64,000 nt of DNA from JAGNZR01 sp051656905 (GCA_051656905.1 JBOFJQ010000010.1:1-64000), one strand, 5' to 3'. Positions 25,120 through 34,002 are shown, numbered from the stretch's first letter. Program-made: numbers and translations. The notes: generated by a model from the sequence alone, not told the origin.

Positions 25120-25148
25120 TTGACTAATAAAGTCATAAATAAAATAAT
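25120..25148 (+). promoter_or_regulatory. Possible promoter of the helicase-methyltransferase operon
   Basis: TTGACT at 25120-25125 and AATAAT at 25143-25148 are 17 bases apart. The -35 is part of an inverted repeat TGACTaataaAGTCA (25121-25135), a possible operator. Confidence 0.45.
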
Positions 25149-25220
25149 TTAAGTAATTACTTTATTATAAATAAGGTGTTAGAATGATAGTGTAAAAATA
25201 AAAAGAAAAAAGAGGGGAAT

Positions 25221-27593
25221 ATGGAGCTAAGAACTTTTGTTGGGGAAAGTAATAGTTTGCTTTTAAAGTTAAAAAAATGCATAGAAAAAGCAGAAAAAAT
25301 ATCTTTAAATGTATCTTTTATTCAAGAAAGTGGAGTTAAAATACTGGAGAAAGATTTAAAAGAGGCATTAACAAAAGGGAAGAAAATAGAGATAATAACA
25401 GGAACATATTTGGATATAACTTCACCCCAAGCTTTATATAGATTGTTAGATTTAAAAAATGAAAATTTAACAGTGAAAATTTTTGAGAATAACAATAATA
25501 TTTCATATCATCCGAAATGCTATATTTTTAATTATGGTGATGGCAGTAAGGAATTGATTATAGGTTCTTCAAATTTATCAGTTTCAGCACTTTCAAAAGG
25601 AGTGGAATGGAATTACGCTATTAATAGTGAGGTTGATAGTAATTCTATAGAATATTTTCAAGAGCAATTTAACGAAGTATGGGAAAAAAGATCTTTTGAA
25701 TTAAATGATGTATGGCTAAGAAAATATTTGAATAATAGAAAAGTTAAGGAAATGTTATCAGAGGAATTTAAAATTGAGAAAGAAGAGAATATGGAAGTTG
25801 AATTAGAACTTAAAATGTCTCCAAGAGGATTTCAAATTCCAGCACTTTATGAATTAAATAAGGTTAGAGAAGACGGCTGTAAAAAAGCTATGATTGTTGT
25901 TGCTACAGGATTAGGTAAAACTTATCTTTCAGCCTTTGATTCTTTAAAATATGAAAAAATACTTTTTATAGCCCATAGAACCGAACTATTAGAACAGGCA
26001 ATGGAAAGTTATAAAAAAGTCCACATAGATAAAAAAATGGGAATTTTTAATGGTTCTCAAAAGGAAAAAGAAAAGGATATACTTTTTGCATCTATTCAGA
26101 CTTTAAGTAAAGATAGTTATCTTAACTCTGAATATTTTAAAAAAGATGCTTTTGATTATATAGTTGTGGATGAATTTCATCATAGTGATTCACCATCTTA
26201 TAGGAAAGTTATAAATTATTTTTCACCTAAATTTTTATTAGGAATTACAGCTACGCCAGACAGATTAGATCAAGGGGATATTGCGGCTATTTGTGATAAT
26301 AATATAGCTTTTGAGTGTGAAATGGCAACAGGAATTAATAATGGATGGTTGACACCTTTTGAATATTATGGAGTATATGATGACGTAAATTATGAAGAAA
26401 TACCATGGAGAGGTGGAAAATATTCTTTAGAAGATTTAGAGAGTAAAATAATTATTGAATCTAAATTTAAAAATATTTTAGAAAAATATAGAAATTATAA
26501 AAAAGTTAAAGCTCTAGGTTTTTGTGTAAGTGTAAAACATGCTGAAGAGATAAATAAATTTTTTAAAAAAAATAAAATAAAGTCAGAAATTATATCTGGA
26601 AGTACTAATCCTACAGAGAGAAAAGATATTTTAAATAGATTTAGAAATGGAGAGGTAGAAATTATTTTTTCTGTTGATGTATTTAATGAAGGATTAGATG
26701 TTCCCAGTATAGAAACAGTAATGTTTCTAAGACCTACAGATTCAGATACTATTTTTTTACAACAATTAGGGCGTGGATTGAGATTATATAAAAATAAAGA
26801 AAAATTAGTTGTAATTGATTTTGTCGGAAATTTTAGAGGTGTAGAAAATAGAGTTTCATTACTTTCAGGAAAGAGGAATAATAAAAATGTTATTTTAGAC
26901 CCAATAAAAGGTTTAGTGCTTCCAGAAGGGTGTAAAGTAAATTTTGATTTAAGAGTAATAGATTTATTGAGGGAACAGAAAGGCAGAATATTAACAAAAG
27001 AACAATTGCTAAAAGAAGAATTTTTAAGAGTAGAAGAGTATTTGGGAAAAGTACCAACTATTCTAGATATGTATTACTGTTCTACTTATAAAATAACAGA
27101 ATATAAAAATAAATTTAAAAGCTGGCAGGAATTTTTAAAAATTATGGGGAAACTAAGTGACGAAGAAAAAAAATATCAAGACACAAAGCTTTCTGAATTT
27201 CTAGCAGAGCTAGAGAAAACAGTTATGACAAAATCCTATAAGATACCAATAATTCAAACATTTTTTTCAGAAGAAAAATTTAAAAATGAAGTAACGCTTA
27301 GTGAATTAGTGATTGCTTTTGAGAATTTTTATAAAGATGAAATGTATAGAAAAGATTTAGAAAAAATAGAAATCATGAACAAAAAAGAAATTGAAAACTT
27401 AATTTTAAGTATGCCAGTTAAATTTTTAATAAAGTCATTATCTCAATTTTTTTCTTTTATAGAAAATAAGTTTATTCTAAATAAAGATTTAGTAAAGTTA
27501 ATTAATGAAAATCCTAGTTCTTTAAATAATATTTGTGATACATTAAAATATAGAAATATTAATTATTTTCATAGAAAATATATGGAGGAATAA
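25221..27593 (+). CDS. PLD-domain SF2 helicase (candidate defence protein)
   Basis: A 790-residue protein with an N-terminal phospholipase-D-like nuclease domain (residues about 10-160; H97-x-K99 in YHPKCYIF, then IIGSSNLSVSAL) fused to a superfamily 2 helicase. Walker A is VATGLGKT (Lys233), the Walker B box is DEFH (317-320), motif III is GITATPD, and motif VI is QQLGRGLRL. The C-terminal 230 residues are helical and not recognised; related proteins often end in DUF3427. Such proteins occur in anti-phage islands. The gene is one base apart from the methyltransferase gene, indicating one transcript. A single HxK motif suggests a dimeric nuclease if active. Confidence 0.85.
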   Translation: MELRTFVGESNSLLLKLKKCIEKAEKISLNVSFIQESGVKILEKDLKEALTKGKKIEIITGTYLDITSPQALYRLLDLKNENLTVKIFENNNNISYHPKCYIFNYGDGSKELIIGSSNLSVSALSKGVEWNYAINSEVDSNSIEYFQEQFNEVWEKRSFELNDVWLRKYLNNRKVKEMLSEEFKIEKEENMEVELELKMSPRGFQIPALYELNKVREDGCKKAMIVVATGLGKTYLSAFDSLKYEKILFIAHRTELLEQAMESYKKVHIDKKMGIFNGSQKEKEKDILFASIQTLSKDSYLNSEYFKKDAFDYIVVDEFHHSDSPSYRKVINYFSPKFLLGITATPDRLDQGDIAAICDNNIAFECEMATGINNGWLTPFEYYGVYDDVNYEEIPWRGGKYSLEDLESKIIIESKFKNILEKYRNYKKVKALGFCVSVKHAEEINKFFKKNKIKSEIISGSTNPTERKDILNRFRNGEVEIIFSVDVFNEGLDVPSIETVMFLRPTDSDTIFLQQLGRGLRLYKNKEKLVVIDFVGNFRGVENRVSLLSGKRNNKNVILDPIKGLVLPEGCKVNFDLRVIDLLREQKGRILTKEQLLKEEFLRVEEYLGKVPTILDMYYCSTYKITEYKNKFKSWQEFLKIMGKLSDEEKKYQDTKLSEFLAELEKTVMTKSYKIPIIQTFFSEEKFKNEVTLSELVIAFENFYKDEMYRKDLEKIEIMNKKEIENLILSMPVKFLIKSLSQFFSFIENKFILNKDLVKLINENPSSLNNICDTLKYRNINYFHRKYMEE

Positions 27594-27594
27594 A

Positions 27595-28164
27595 ATGAAA
27601 TATTACGATGAAAATGCTAAAATTTTTTTTGAAACAACAGTCGATGCAGATATGAAAGATGCTTATGTAATATTTGAAAAATATATAAAAAAAGAATCTC
27701 ATATAGCTGATATAGGGTGTGGAAGTGGAAGAGACTCTAAATATTTTAAAGATAAAGGGTACAAAATAACAGCTACCGACATTTCTATGGAATTATCAAA
27801 ATTGGCGGAAAAGTTAATTGGTCAAGAAGTGCTAATTCAAAATGTAGTTAATATGAATGAAGTAGAAGAGTATGATGCGGTTTGGGCTTGTGCTTCCCTT
27901 TTGCATGTAAGTAAAAAAAATATATTAAAAGCTCTTAAGAATTTGTATATTTCTCTAAAAACTGGTGGAGTAATGTATGCTAGTTTTAAATATGGTGAAG
28001 GTGAAAGAGAAGCAGAAAATAGAGTGTTTAATAACTATAAGGAAGAAACAATGAAAGAGTTATTGAATGAGACAAATTTTAAATTAAAAGAGATGTGGAT
28101 AACTGGGGATGTTAGAGCTGGTAGAGAAAATGAAAAATGGCTAAATATAATAGTAGCAAAATAA
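27595..28164 (+). CDS. Class I SAM-dependent methyltransferase (TehB-like)
   Basis: This 189-residue Rossmann-fold methyltransferase has motif I IADIGCGSGRDSKYF, the acidic residue after strand 2 in TATDISME and CASLLHV near motif IV. It resembles the small TehB/UbiE-type enzymes found beside PLD-helicases. It begins one base after the helicase stop. There is no DNA-methylase motif (NPPY or similar), so classical restriction-modification is unlikely; the methyl acceptor is unknown. Confidence 0.85.
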   Translation: MKYYDENAKIFFETTVDADMKDAYVIFEKYIKKESHIADIGCGSGRDSKYFKDKGYKITATDISMELSKLAEKLIGQEVLIQNVVNMNEVEEYDAVWACASLLHVSKKNILKALKNLYISLKTGGVMYASFKYGEGEREAENRVFNNYKEETMKELLNETNFKLKEMWITGDVRAGRENEKWLNIIVAK

Positions 28165-28210
28165 ATTATTTTAATCAGTTAAAAAGGATAGAATACGTTC
28201 TATCCTTTTT

Positions 28211-28618
28211 TTATATATTTTTTAATAAATCTTTGATAAATAACTTAATAATCTCCTTTTCAGAAGGAGGTAAAGAGTTAATTTTACTAATAAGGAGACT
28301 AAATTCATTGTTTGCAGAAAAATCTTGATTGCAATATTTAATAAATTTATCTGCTGTAACCTCACCTTTAGCTGTCAATTCAATGCCAACATCTTCAGGG
28401 ACAAATCCAGAGTATAATTCAAACCTTTCTTCTTGATTTAAATTTAACGCTAATGAAAGTTTTTCTAATGTAGATTCTGTAGAATTATTATCTCCTCGTT
28501 CGATATCCCCAATTGTTCCAGTTCCAGTCTTAGCTTTTTCAGCAAGGGAAACAACAGTTAAATTTCTGCTATTACGCAATTTTCTTAAAATAATCCCTAA
28601 ACGCTTTGCAGTTCCCAT
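28211..28618 (-). CDS. XRE-family transcriptional regulator
   Basis: A 135-residue protein with an N-terminal helix-turn-helix (residues about 8-62: LRNSRNLTVVSLAEKAKTG, then GTIGDIERGDN) and a C-terminal region of unknown fold. It is convergent with the methyltransferase gene. ATG 28618 is chosen because AAGGAG lies five bases upstream. It probably controls the palindrome-containing promoter at 28682-28710, 60 bases from its start, and may repress the neighbouring cassette. Confidence 0.85.
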   Translation of the reverse strand: MGTAKRLGIILRKLRNSRNLTVVSLAEKAKTGTGTIGDIERGDNNSTESTLEKLSLALNLNQEERFELYSGFVPEDVGIELTAKGEVTADKFIKYCNQDFSANNEFSLLISKINSLPPSEKEIIKLFIKDLLKNI

Positions 28619-28681
28619 ATACACTCCTTAAATTTTTTATTTTTAAAATATTAAAAATACATAAAATAAATGATAAAAACA

Positions 28682-28710
28682 TTGACAATCCCGACCGTGT
28701 CGGGTATAGT
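28682..28710 (+). promoter_or_regulatory. Near-consensus promoter with palindromic operator in its spacer
   Basis: TTGACA at 28682-28687, a 17-base spacer and TATAGT at 28705-28710. The spacer holds a GC-rich palindrome CCCGAC-CGT-GTCGGG (28690-28704), striking against the AT-rich surroundings and suited to binding by the XRE regulator encoded just to the left. The promoter fires rightward, away from that regulator gene. Confidence 0.75.
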
Positions 28711-29145
28711 ATCTTAAATAGTTTTAATTGTATAAAATTAATTATTTGGAAATTTCTTTTGACTTGCATGCGAACATCATTATAAATAAATCTTTTCTTG
28801 GAATTATCAATATTCAGTAAAACATATCCACCATTTCGTATAACTTTTTTAGTTGTTGTTTTACCTTTAGAAGTAACAATACATATCTTAATTTCAAATA
28901 TTAGCATTAATATTAAAATCAACTACGACAGTATTCAATTTGAAAAAATTGGAAACATACTGGCTCTATTAACTTCGATTAAGTAGTTTATAAAAACTAA
29001 AATACATATTTATTATTATATAATACCTTTTTTTTTCTCATGTGAGAAACTATTTATAAATTAATTTTTATTTATACTAATACTTGAACGCCTAAATTAT
29101 ATTTAAATAGCCGTAAGTAGCCATAAATAGCGGAGGTGTATCTAA
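28711..29145 (+). other. Non-coding stretch downstream of the operator promoter
   Basis: No convincing plus-strand ORF is seen although a strong promoter fires into it. On the minus strand about 28765-28895 reads as plausible but unanchored protein (for example KKVIRNGGYVLLNIDNSKKR), possibly a decayed repressor-like gene. A perfect 16-base palindrome TTTCTCATGTGAGAAA is at 29034-29049, and near-direct repeats TAGCCGTAAG/TAGCCATAAA lie at 29109-29128, just before the small HTH gene. Confidence 0.5.
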
Positions 29146-29328
29146 TTGTTATTAAATGAAATAAAATCTAAAGTTAGCTTACTAAATATTACTATGACTG
29201 AATTATCATGTCAGATAGGTGTAGAAAGGAGATTGATGTATTTAAAAATTAAAGCTCAGGACTACATTGTTATAGAAAGAATAAAACACGCTCTATTAAA
29301 AGCAGAGACAATTGAGAATGAATCTTAA
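29146..29328 (+). CDS. Small HTH-like protein
   Basis: A 60-residue ORF with a TTG start and GGAGG nine bases upstream (29132-29136). The segment MTELSCQIGVERRLMYLKIK resembles the helix-turn-helix of small phage-type regulators. It ends 12 bases before the DUF1537-type kinase gene and may be co-transcribed with it. The small size and TTG start lower confidence. Confidence 0.55.
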   Translation: MLLNEIKSKVSLLNITMTELSCQIGVERRLMYLKIKAQDYIVIERIKHALLKAETIENES

Positions 29329-29340
29329 AGGGAGATAAAA

Positions 29341-30540
29341 ATGACTAAATGCATAATTATTGCAGATGATTTAACAGGTGCTAATGCAACATGCTCATTA
29401 TTTAAAAAATCAGGATTAAAAAGTGCAACTATAATAAATTTAGAAGATTATAAAGAATTTAATATGGATGTAATTGCATATTCTACAAGTAGTAAGGATT
29501 TTAATAGAGAGGATTCATATAGAGTAGTAAAAGAGGCAACTCTTAAATTAAAAGATAGTACAATACAGCTGTATAATAAAAGAATAGATTTTTTAATTAG
29601 AGATAACGTAGGTAGTGAAATAGATGGGATGTTAGATGCCTTAGAAGATAGAATCGCTATAGTTGTTCCATCATATCCAGAGTCAGGGTGTATAACAGTA
29701 AACGGAATACAATTAAGAGATGGAGAGTTAATTAAAAATCAATCGTTTAAAGTAATAGAGATAATATCCTCTCAATCTAAAAATCAATGTAAATATATCT
29801 CTTTAGAAGATGTTTCAAAGGGAGAAAAGCATATTGCAAGTTTACTAAAAGAGTACTCTCAGATGAGTAAAGTAATAATATTTGATGCTGTTTTAAACAA
29901 AGATATTGTAAGAATTGCAAAGGGGGTAGCTCTTAGTAAGCTAAAAATAATCAGTGTAGATCCTGGACCATTTACAATGTTTTATGCAATGGAGAGCCTA
30001 AATATAAAACCTATTTTAAAAAATATCTTAATGGTAGTAGGGAGTATTAATCCAATAACAACAAATCAAGTTGACCTTCTAGTGGAGCAAGATGAGGTAT
30101 TTTTAGTAAGAGTTAATCCTAAATTATTGATGAATGAAAAATTAAAAAAAGAAGAGATAAGAATAGCTATAGATAAAATAAGCCATGGAATAGAACATTA
30201 TAAATATATTCTATTAACAACTATCCCTTTGGAGAAAATAAAGAAAACAACTAAAGAAAATACAACAAGGGAAATATCAAAAGCTCTAGGTGAAATAACA
30301 AAACTTATTTTAAGTAAGAATAAGTTTTGTGGAGTATTTAGTTGTGGTGGAGAAGTATCTGTAGAGATTTTAAGAAGTATTGAAGCCAAAGGTGTGGAGA
30401 TATTAGAAGAGATAGTTCCTCTTGTAGCCTACGGGAAAATAATAGGTGGTCTAGCCCCTAATATGAAATTTATTAGCAAAGGTGGAGATGTAGGAGAGCC
30501 TAATTTAATAAAAATGTGTATAGATAAACTAGAAAATTAG
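29341..30540 (+). CDS. Four-carbon acid sugar kinase family protein (DUF1537 type)
   Basis: This 399-residue protein has the N-terminal substrate-binding domain (IIADDLTGANATCSLF; VVPSYPESG) and the C-terminal nucleotide-binding domain (GGEVSVEIL, GGLAPNMKFISKGGDVG) of the four-carbon acid sugar kinase family. Known members phosphorylate erythronate, threonate or similar acids. Here it is next to pseudouridine genes rather than an epimerase/aldolase partner, so its substrate is open. Ribosome site GGGAG. Confidence 0.85.
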   Translation: MTKCIIIADDLTGANATCSLFKKSGLKSATIINLEDYKEFNMDVIAYSTSSKDFNREDSYRVVKEATLKLKDSTIQLYNKRIDFLIRDNVGSEIDGMLDALEDRIAIVVPSYPESGCITVNGIQLRDGELIKNQSFKVIEIISSQSKNQCKYISLEDVSKGEKHIASLLKEYSQMSKVIIFDAVLNKDIVRIAKGVALSKLKIISVDPGPFTMFYAMESLNIKPILKNILMVVGSINPITTNQVDLLVEQDEVFLVRVNPKLLMNEKLKKEEIRIAIDKISHGIEHYKYILLTTIPLEKIKKTTKENTTREISKALGEITKLILSKNKFCGVFSCGGEVSVEILRSIEAKGVEILEEIVPLVAYGKIIGGLAPNMKFISKGGDVGEPNLIKMCIDKLEN

Positions 30541-30601
30541 AAAAATTTAAATAAAAATTTACATGATTGAATATCATTATCGAGTATCCTAATTTTGAAA
30601 T

Positions 30602-30642
30602 AAAAAAATGACTACCAAAAATATTTGATAGTCATTTTTTTT
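30602..30642 (+). terminator. Terminator after the DUF1537-type kinase
   Basis: An A-rich left arm through ATGACTA (30602-30613) pairs with TAGTCAT and a T-run (30629-30642). The loop contains a further AAA/TTT pairing. Confidence 0.8.
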
Positions 30643-30740
30643 ATAAAATTTATAATTATCTATCTTGACAAAAATAAAAAAAAGTAATAAACTAAACATA
30701 AGATTACAACACTAAACAAAAGCTTAATAAAGGAGGTAAG

Positions 30741-31826
30741 ATGACAAGAAGGGAGAACGAGATACTTCAATGGATACAAGAGAACCCATTAATATCTCAA
30801 TATGAATTAGCGGATAAAGCTAATATAACAAGGTCGTCAGTCGCTGTTCATATTTCAAATTTAATTAAAAAAGGAAAAATATTAGGTAAAGGCTATATTA
30901 TTTCTCATGATGAGTATGTAACAGTAATTGGAGGAACAAATATAGATGTGGCAGGAATTCCTACTAATAGTTTAATTGAAAATGATTCAAACCCAGGAAT
31001 CGTAAAATTTTCTATAGGTGGTGTAGGTAGAAATATAGCAGAAAATATTTCTAGATTAGGAATAGAAGTAGGTTTTATTACAGCACTTGGAAATGATATG
31101 TATGGTCGTGAAATTCAAAAGAATTGCAAGGAAAGAGGGATTGAAATATCTAATTCGTGGATAGATTCAAGTTTACCAACATCAACTTATCTTTTTGTTC
31201 TTAATGAAAAGAAAGATATGCAAGTGGCAATTTCTGATATGGCAATTTGCGATAAGATTACCCCTGAATTTATAGCAGAAAAAATAGAATTTATAAAAAA
31301 ATCATCTCTTTGTGTGATTGATACTAATCTTTTAAAAGAGACGATTGAATATATATTAAGCAATTTAGAAATACCTGTTTTTGTTGATTGTGTTTCTACA
31401 ACAAAAGCAGTAAAAGTAAAAAATTATTTGGATAAAATTCATACTTTAAAGTGCAATAAAATTGAAGCAGAAACTCTTAGTGATATGAAAATTACAGATG
31501 AAAAATCTTTAAAAGAGTCAGCTCAATACTTTTTAAATAAAGGCGTTAAACAAATCTTTATATCGTTAGGAGAGGATGGAGTATTCTATGCTAATGAGAA
31601 TGAGATGGGAAAAGTAAGTGCTATGAAAACAAAAGTATTAAATGCAACTGGTGCTGGAGATTCATTTATGGGAGCAATAGTATATAGCTATATGAATGAA
31701 GAGGAAATAAGAGAATCTGCAATAAATGGAGTTGCAGCAGCAACAATAACAATTCAAAGTGAAAAAACAGTTAGCGATATGCTAAATGTGGAAAATATTA
31801 AAAAATTAAGGGAGGAATACAGATGA
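30741..31826 (+). CDS. psuK: Pseudouridine kinase with N-terminal winged helix
   Basis: This 361-residue PfkB-family kinase phosphorylates pseudouridine to its 5'-phosphate. The first 55 residues are a winged-helix domain (QYELADKANITRSSVAVHIS) as in many PsuK proteins, suggesting autoregulation. PfkB signatures SIGGVGRNIAENISRLG and ATGAGDSFMGAIVYSY are present. The stop overlaps the psuG start by four bases (ATGA), indicating translational coupling. Ribosome site GGAGG. Confidence 0.9.
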   Translation: MTRRENEILQWIQENPLISQYELADKANITRSSVAVHISNLIKKGKILGKGYIISHDEYVTVIGGTNIDVAGIPTNSLIENDSNPGIVKFSIGGVGRNIAENISRLGIEVGFITALGNDMYGREIQKNCKERGIEISNSWIDSSLPTSTYLFVLNEKKDMQVAISDMAICDKITPEFIAEKIEFIKKSSLCVIDTNLLKETIEYILSNLEIPVFVDCVSTTKAVKVKNYLDKIHTLKCNKIEAETLSDMKITDEKSLKESAQYFLNKGVKQIFISLGEDGVFYANENEMGKVSAMKTKVLNATGAGDSFMGAIVYSYMNEEEIRESAINGVAAATITIQSEKTVSDMLNVENIKKLREEYR

Positions 31827-32749
31827 AAAATTTAGCAAAATATTTAGTAATTTCAAAAGAGGTAAAAGAAGCGTTAGACAATAATAAGCCAGTGGTAGCT
31901 TTAGAGTCAACGATTATTTCTCATGGAATGCCTTACCCTCAAAACGTAGAAACAGCTTTAAAAGTTGAAGAGATTATTCGTGAAAATGGAGCAATCCCAG
32001 CTACAATAGCTATTTTAGACGGTAAATTAGTAGTAGGATTATCAAAAGAAGAGATAGATTATTTAGGTAAAAAAGGATTAGCAGTTAAAAAAGCAAGTAG
32101 AAGAGATTTACCAGTAATCTTATCTAAAAAAATAGACGGAGCTACAACAGTTGCATCAACAATGATCGTAGCTGAACTTGCAGGAATCAAAGTATTCGCA
32201 ACAGGAGGAATCGGAGGAGTTCATAGAGAAGCTGAAGTAACTATGGATATATCTGCAGACTTAGAAGAGTTAGGAATGACAAGTGTTGCTGTAGTTTGTG
32301 CTGGAGCTAAATCTATATTAGATATAGGATTAACTTTAGAGTATTTAGAGACAAAAGGTGTTCCAGTTTTAGGATACCAAACATCTGAATTACCAGCATT
32401 CTATACTAGAAAAAGTGGATTTAATGTAGATTACAAAATGGATACACCTCTTGAAATCGCTGAAGCTTTAAAAGCTAAATGGGATATAGGATTAGAGGGA
32501 GGAGTTGTTGTGACTAACCCAATTCCTGAAGAGTTCGCAATGGACTTTGACGTTATCACAAAAGCTATACAAGAAGCAGTAGTAGAAGCTAAAGAAAAAG
32601 GAATCAAAGGAAAAGAGTCTACTCCATTCTTACTTGCAAAAGTAAAAGATTTAACTGCTGGTAAGAGTTTAATAGCAAATATCGAGTTAGTATATAACAA
32701 TGCTAGACTTGGAGCTGAAATTGCTAAGAATTATGTAAACTTAAAATAG
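31823..32749 (+). CDS. psuG: Pseudouridine-5'-phosphate glycosidase
   Basis: This 308-residue enzyme splits pseudouridine 5'-phosphate into uracil and ribose 5-phosphate. Family motifs ALESTIISHGMPYPQN, ATGGIGGVHR and GVVVTNPIPEE are visible and the length is typical. Together with psuK it forms a two-step pathway for RNA-derived pseudouridine. The ribosome site is GGGAGGA in the psuK end. Confidence 0.95.
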   Translation: MKNLAKYLVISKEVKEALDNNKPVVALESTIISHGMPYPQNVETALKVEEIIRENGAIPATIAILDGKLVVGLSKEEIDYLGKKGLAVKKASRRDLPVILSKKIDGATTVASTMIVAELAGIKVFATGGIGGVHREAEVTMDISADLEELGMTSVAVVCAGAKSILDIGLTLEYLETKGVPVLGYQTSELPAFYTRKSGFNVDYKMDTPLEIAEALKAKWDIGLEGGVVVTNPIPEEFAMDFDVITKAIQEAVVEAKEKGIKGKESTPFLLAKVKDLTAGKSLIANIELVYNNARLGAEIAKNYVNLK

Positions 32750-32765
32750 GTTTATAGAAATCAAA

Positions 32766-32810
32766 AGATTAGAAGATTAAAAGATTAGAAGATTAGAAGA
32801 TTAAAAGATT
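32766..32810 (+). repeat. Octamer tandem repeat AGATTARA
   Basis: Five and a half copies of an 8-base unit (AGATTAGA or AGATTAAA) sit directly upstream of the first 98-bp hairpin repeat. A degenerate version of the same motif precedes the second copy at about 34582-34612. Confidence 0.8.
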
Positions 32811-32908
32811 AGGGATATATTAAGTCCACGAAAACACGCATTACGGCTACGCTACTTTGTGCGCTTGCCTGCATTGCTAACCGTTTTCTTAGGATTTAAT
32901 ATATCCCT
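32811..32908 (+). repeat. 98-bp hairpin repeat, copy 1 (upstream of pdxS)
   Basis: The element has 17-bp terminal inverted repeats (AGGGATATATTAAGTCC with GGATTTAATATATCCCT, one G-T pair), an inner GAAAAC/GTTTTC pairing and a GC-richer centre with GGC-CGC/GCG-GCC pairing. It is nearly identical to copy 2 at 34613-34710 in the same orientation. The two differ by one base in each terminal arm, and the changes preserve pairing (A-T against T-A). It encodes no protein. It could be a small non-autonomous mobile element or a structured RNA. Confidence 0.9.
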
Positions 32909-32950
32909 TAAATATTTTGAAAATAATTAAATATAGTTTTTAAGGCATTT

Positions 32951-33018
32951 GTTTTGCTTTAGAGACTTTTTTATTTTTAAAAGAAAATGAAAGAATAAAA
33001 AAAGTGTTATAGCAAAAC
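32951..33018 (+). repeat. Long inverted repeat in the pdxS leader
   Basis: Bases 32951-32973 and 32996-33018 are imperfect complements (GTTTTGCT/AGCAAAAC at the base, poly-T/poly-A near the tip; about 19 of 23 pairs). It lies 100 bases ahead of pdxS and could be a leader structure or a regulator site. Confidence 0.5.
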
Positions 33019-33117
33019 AGAAAGAACAGACAGTATTTATTGCCTAATATTATTTCTTTCTATAAACTTAGTTTAAGTTGTAAAAAACTAGAAAAATAAA
33101 CAGGGGGTTTAAAGTAA

Positions 33118-33996
33118 ATGAAAGAGAGATATGAACTTAACAAAAATTTAGCACAAATGTTGAAAGGTGGAGTAATAATGGATGTTACAAATGCAGCTGA
33201 AGCTATTATAGCAGAAAAAGCTGGAGCTTGTGCAGTTATGGCTTTGGAAAGAGTACCAGCAGATATTAGGAAAGCTGGAGGAGTAGCTAGAATGTCAGAT
33301 CCTAGAATGATAAAAGAGATTCAAAAAGCTGTTTCTATTCCTGTAATGGCTAAAGTAAGAATTGGTCATTTTGTTGAAGCACAGATATTAGAAGCTTTAG
33401 AAGTAGATTATATTGATGAAAGTGAAGTACTTACACCGGCGGATAATAAGTTACATATTAATAAGCATAACTTTAAAGTTCCTTTTGTTTGTGGAGCAAA
33501 AAACCTAGGGGAAGCTCTTAGAAGAATAGGAGAAGGAGCTTCAATGATAAGAACTAAAGGGGAGCCTGGAACTGGAGATGTAGTAGAAGCAGTAAAGCAT
33601 ATGAGAGCTATGAATGAGCAAATAAGAGAGTTAAAGGTATTAACAAAAGATGAATTATATAATAGAGCAAAAGATTTAGGGGCACCACTGGCTTTAGTAG
33701 AATATGTTCATGAACATGGAAAGCTTCCAGTTATAAATTTTGCGGCAGGAGGAGTTGCAACACCAGCAGATGCTGCGATGATGATGCAATTAGGATGTGA
33801 TGGAGTGTTTGTAGGTTCAGGAATATTTAAGTCAGGAAATCCAGAAAAAAGAGCTGCAGCAATAGTTAAAGCTGTTACAAATTATAATAATCCTAAAATT
33901 TTAGCTGAAGTGTCTGAAGACTTAGGGGAAGCAATGGTAGGGATAGGAATTAGTACAATGCCAGATCAAGATAAAATGTCTGACAGAGGATGGTAG
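33118..33996 (+). CDS. pdxS: Pyridoxal 5'-phosphate synthase subunit PdxS
   Basis: This 292-residue TIM-barrel synthase makes PLP from ribose 5-phosphate, glyceraldehyde 3-phosphate and ammonia. The catalytic lysines lie in VMAKVRIGH and MIRTKGEPGTGD, and NFAAGGVATPADAAMMMQLG binds phosphate. Ribosome site AGGGGG is about 10 bases before the ATG. It is followed by pdxT after six bases. Ribose 5-phosphate released by PsuG could feed it. Confidence 0.97.
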   Translation: MKERYELNKNLAQMLKGGVIMDVTNAAEAIIAEKAGACAVMALERVPADIRKAGGVARMSDPRMIKEIQKAVSIPVMAKVRIGHFVEAQILEALEVDYIDESEVLTPADNKLHINKHNFKVPFVCGAKNLGEALRRIGEGASMIRTKGEPGTGDVVEAVKHMRAMNEQIRELKVLTKDELYNRAKDLGAPLALVEYVHEHGKLPVINFAAGGVATPADAAMMMQLGCDGVFVGSGIFKSGNPEKRAAAIVKAVTNYNNPKILAEVSEDLGEAMVGIGISTMPDQDKMSDRGW

Positions 33997-34002
33997 TAGA
34001 AT

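Noticed and set aside
28798..28986. 62-codon plus-strand ORF after the operator promoter
   Set aside because: TTG start without ribosome site and low-complexity hydrophobic composition; more likely non-coding.
32766..32810. CRISPR-like array
   Set aside because: The unit is an 8-base tandem repeat without spacers; no cas genes are in the window.
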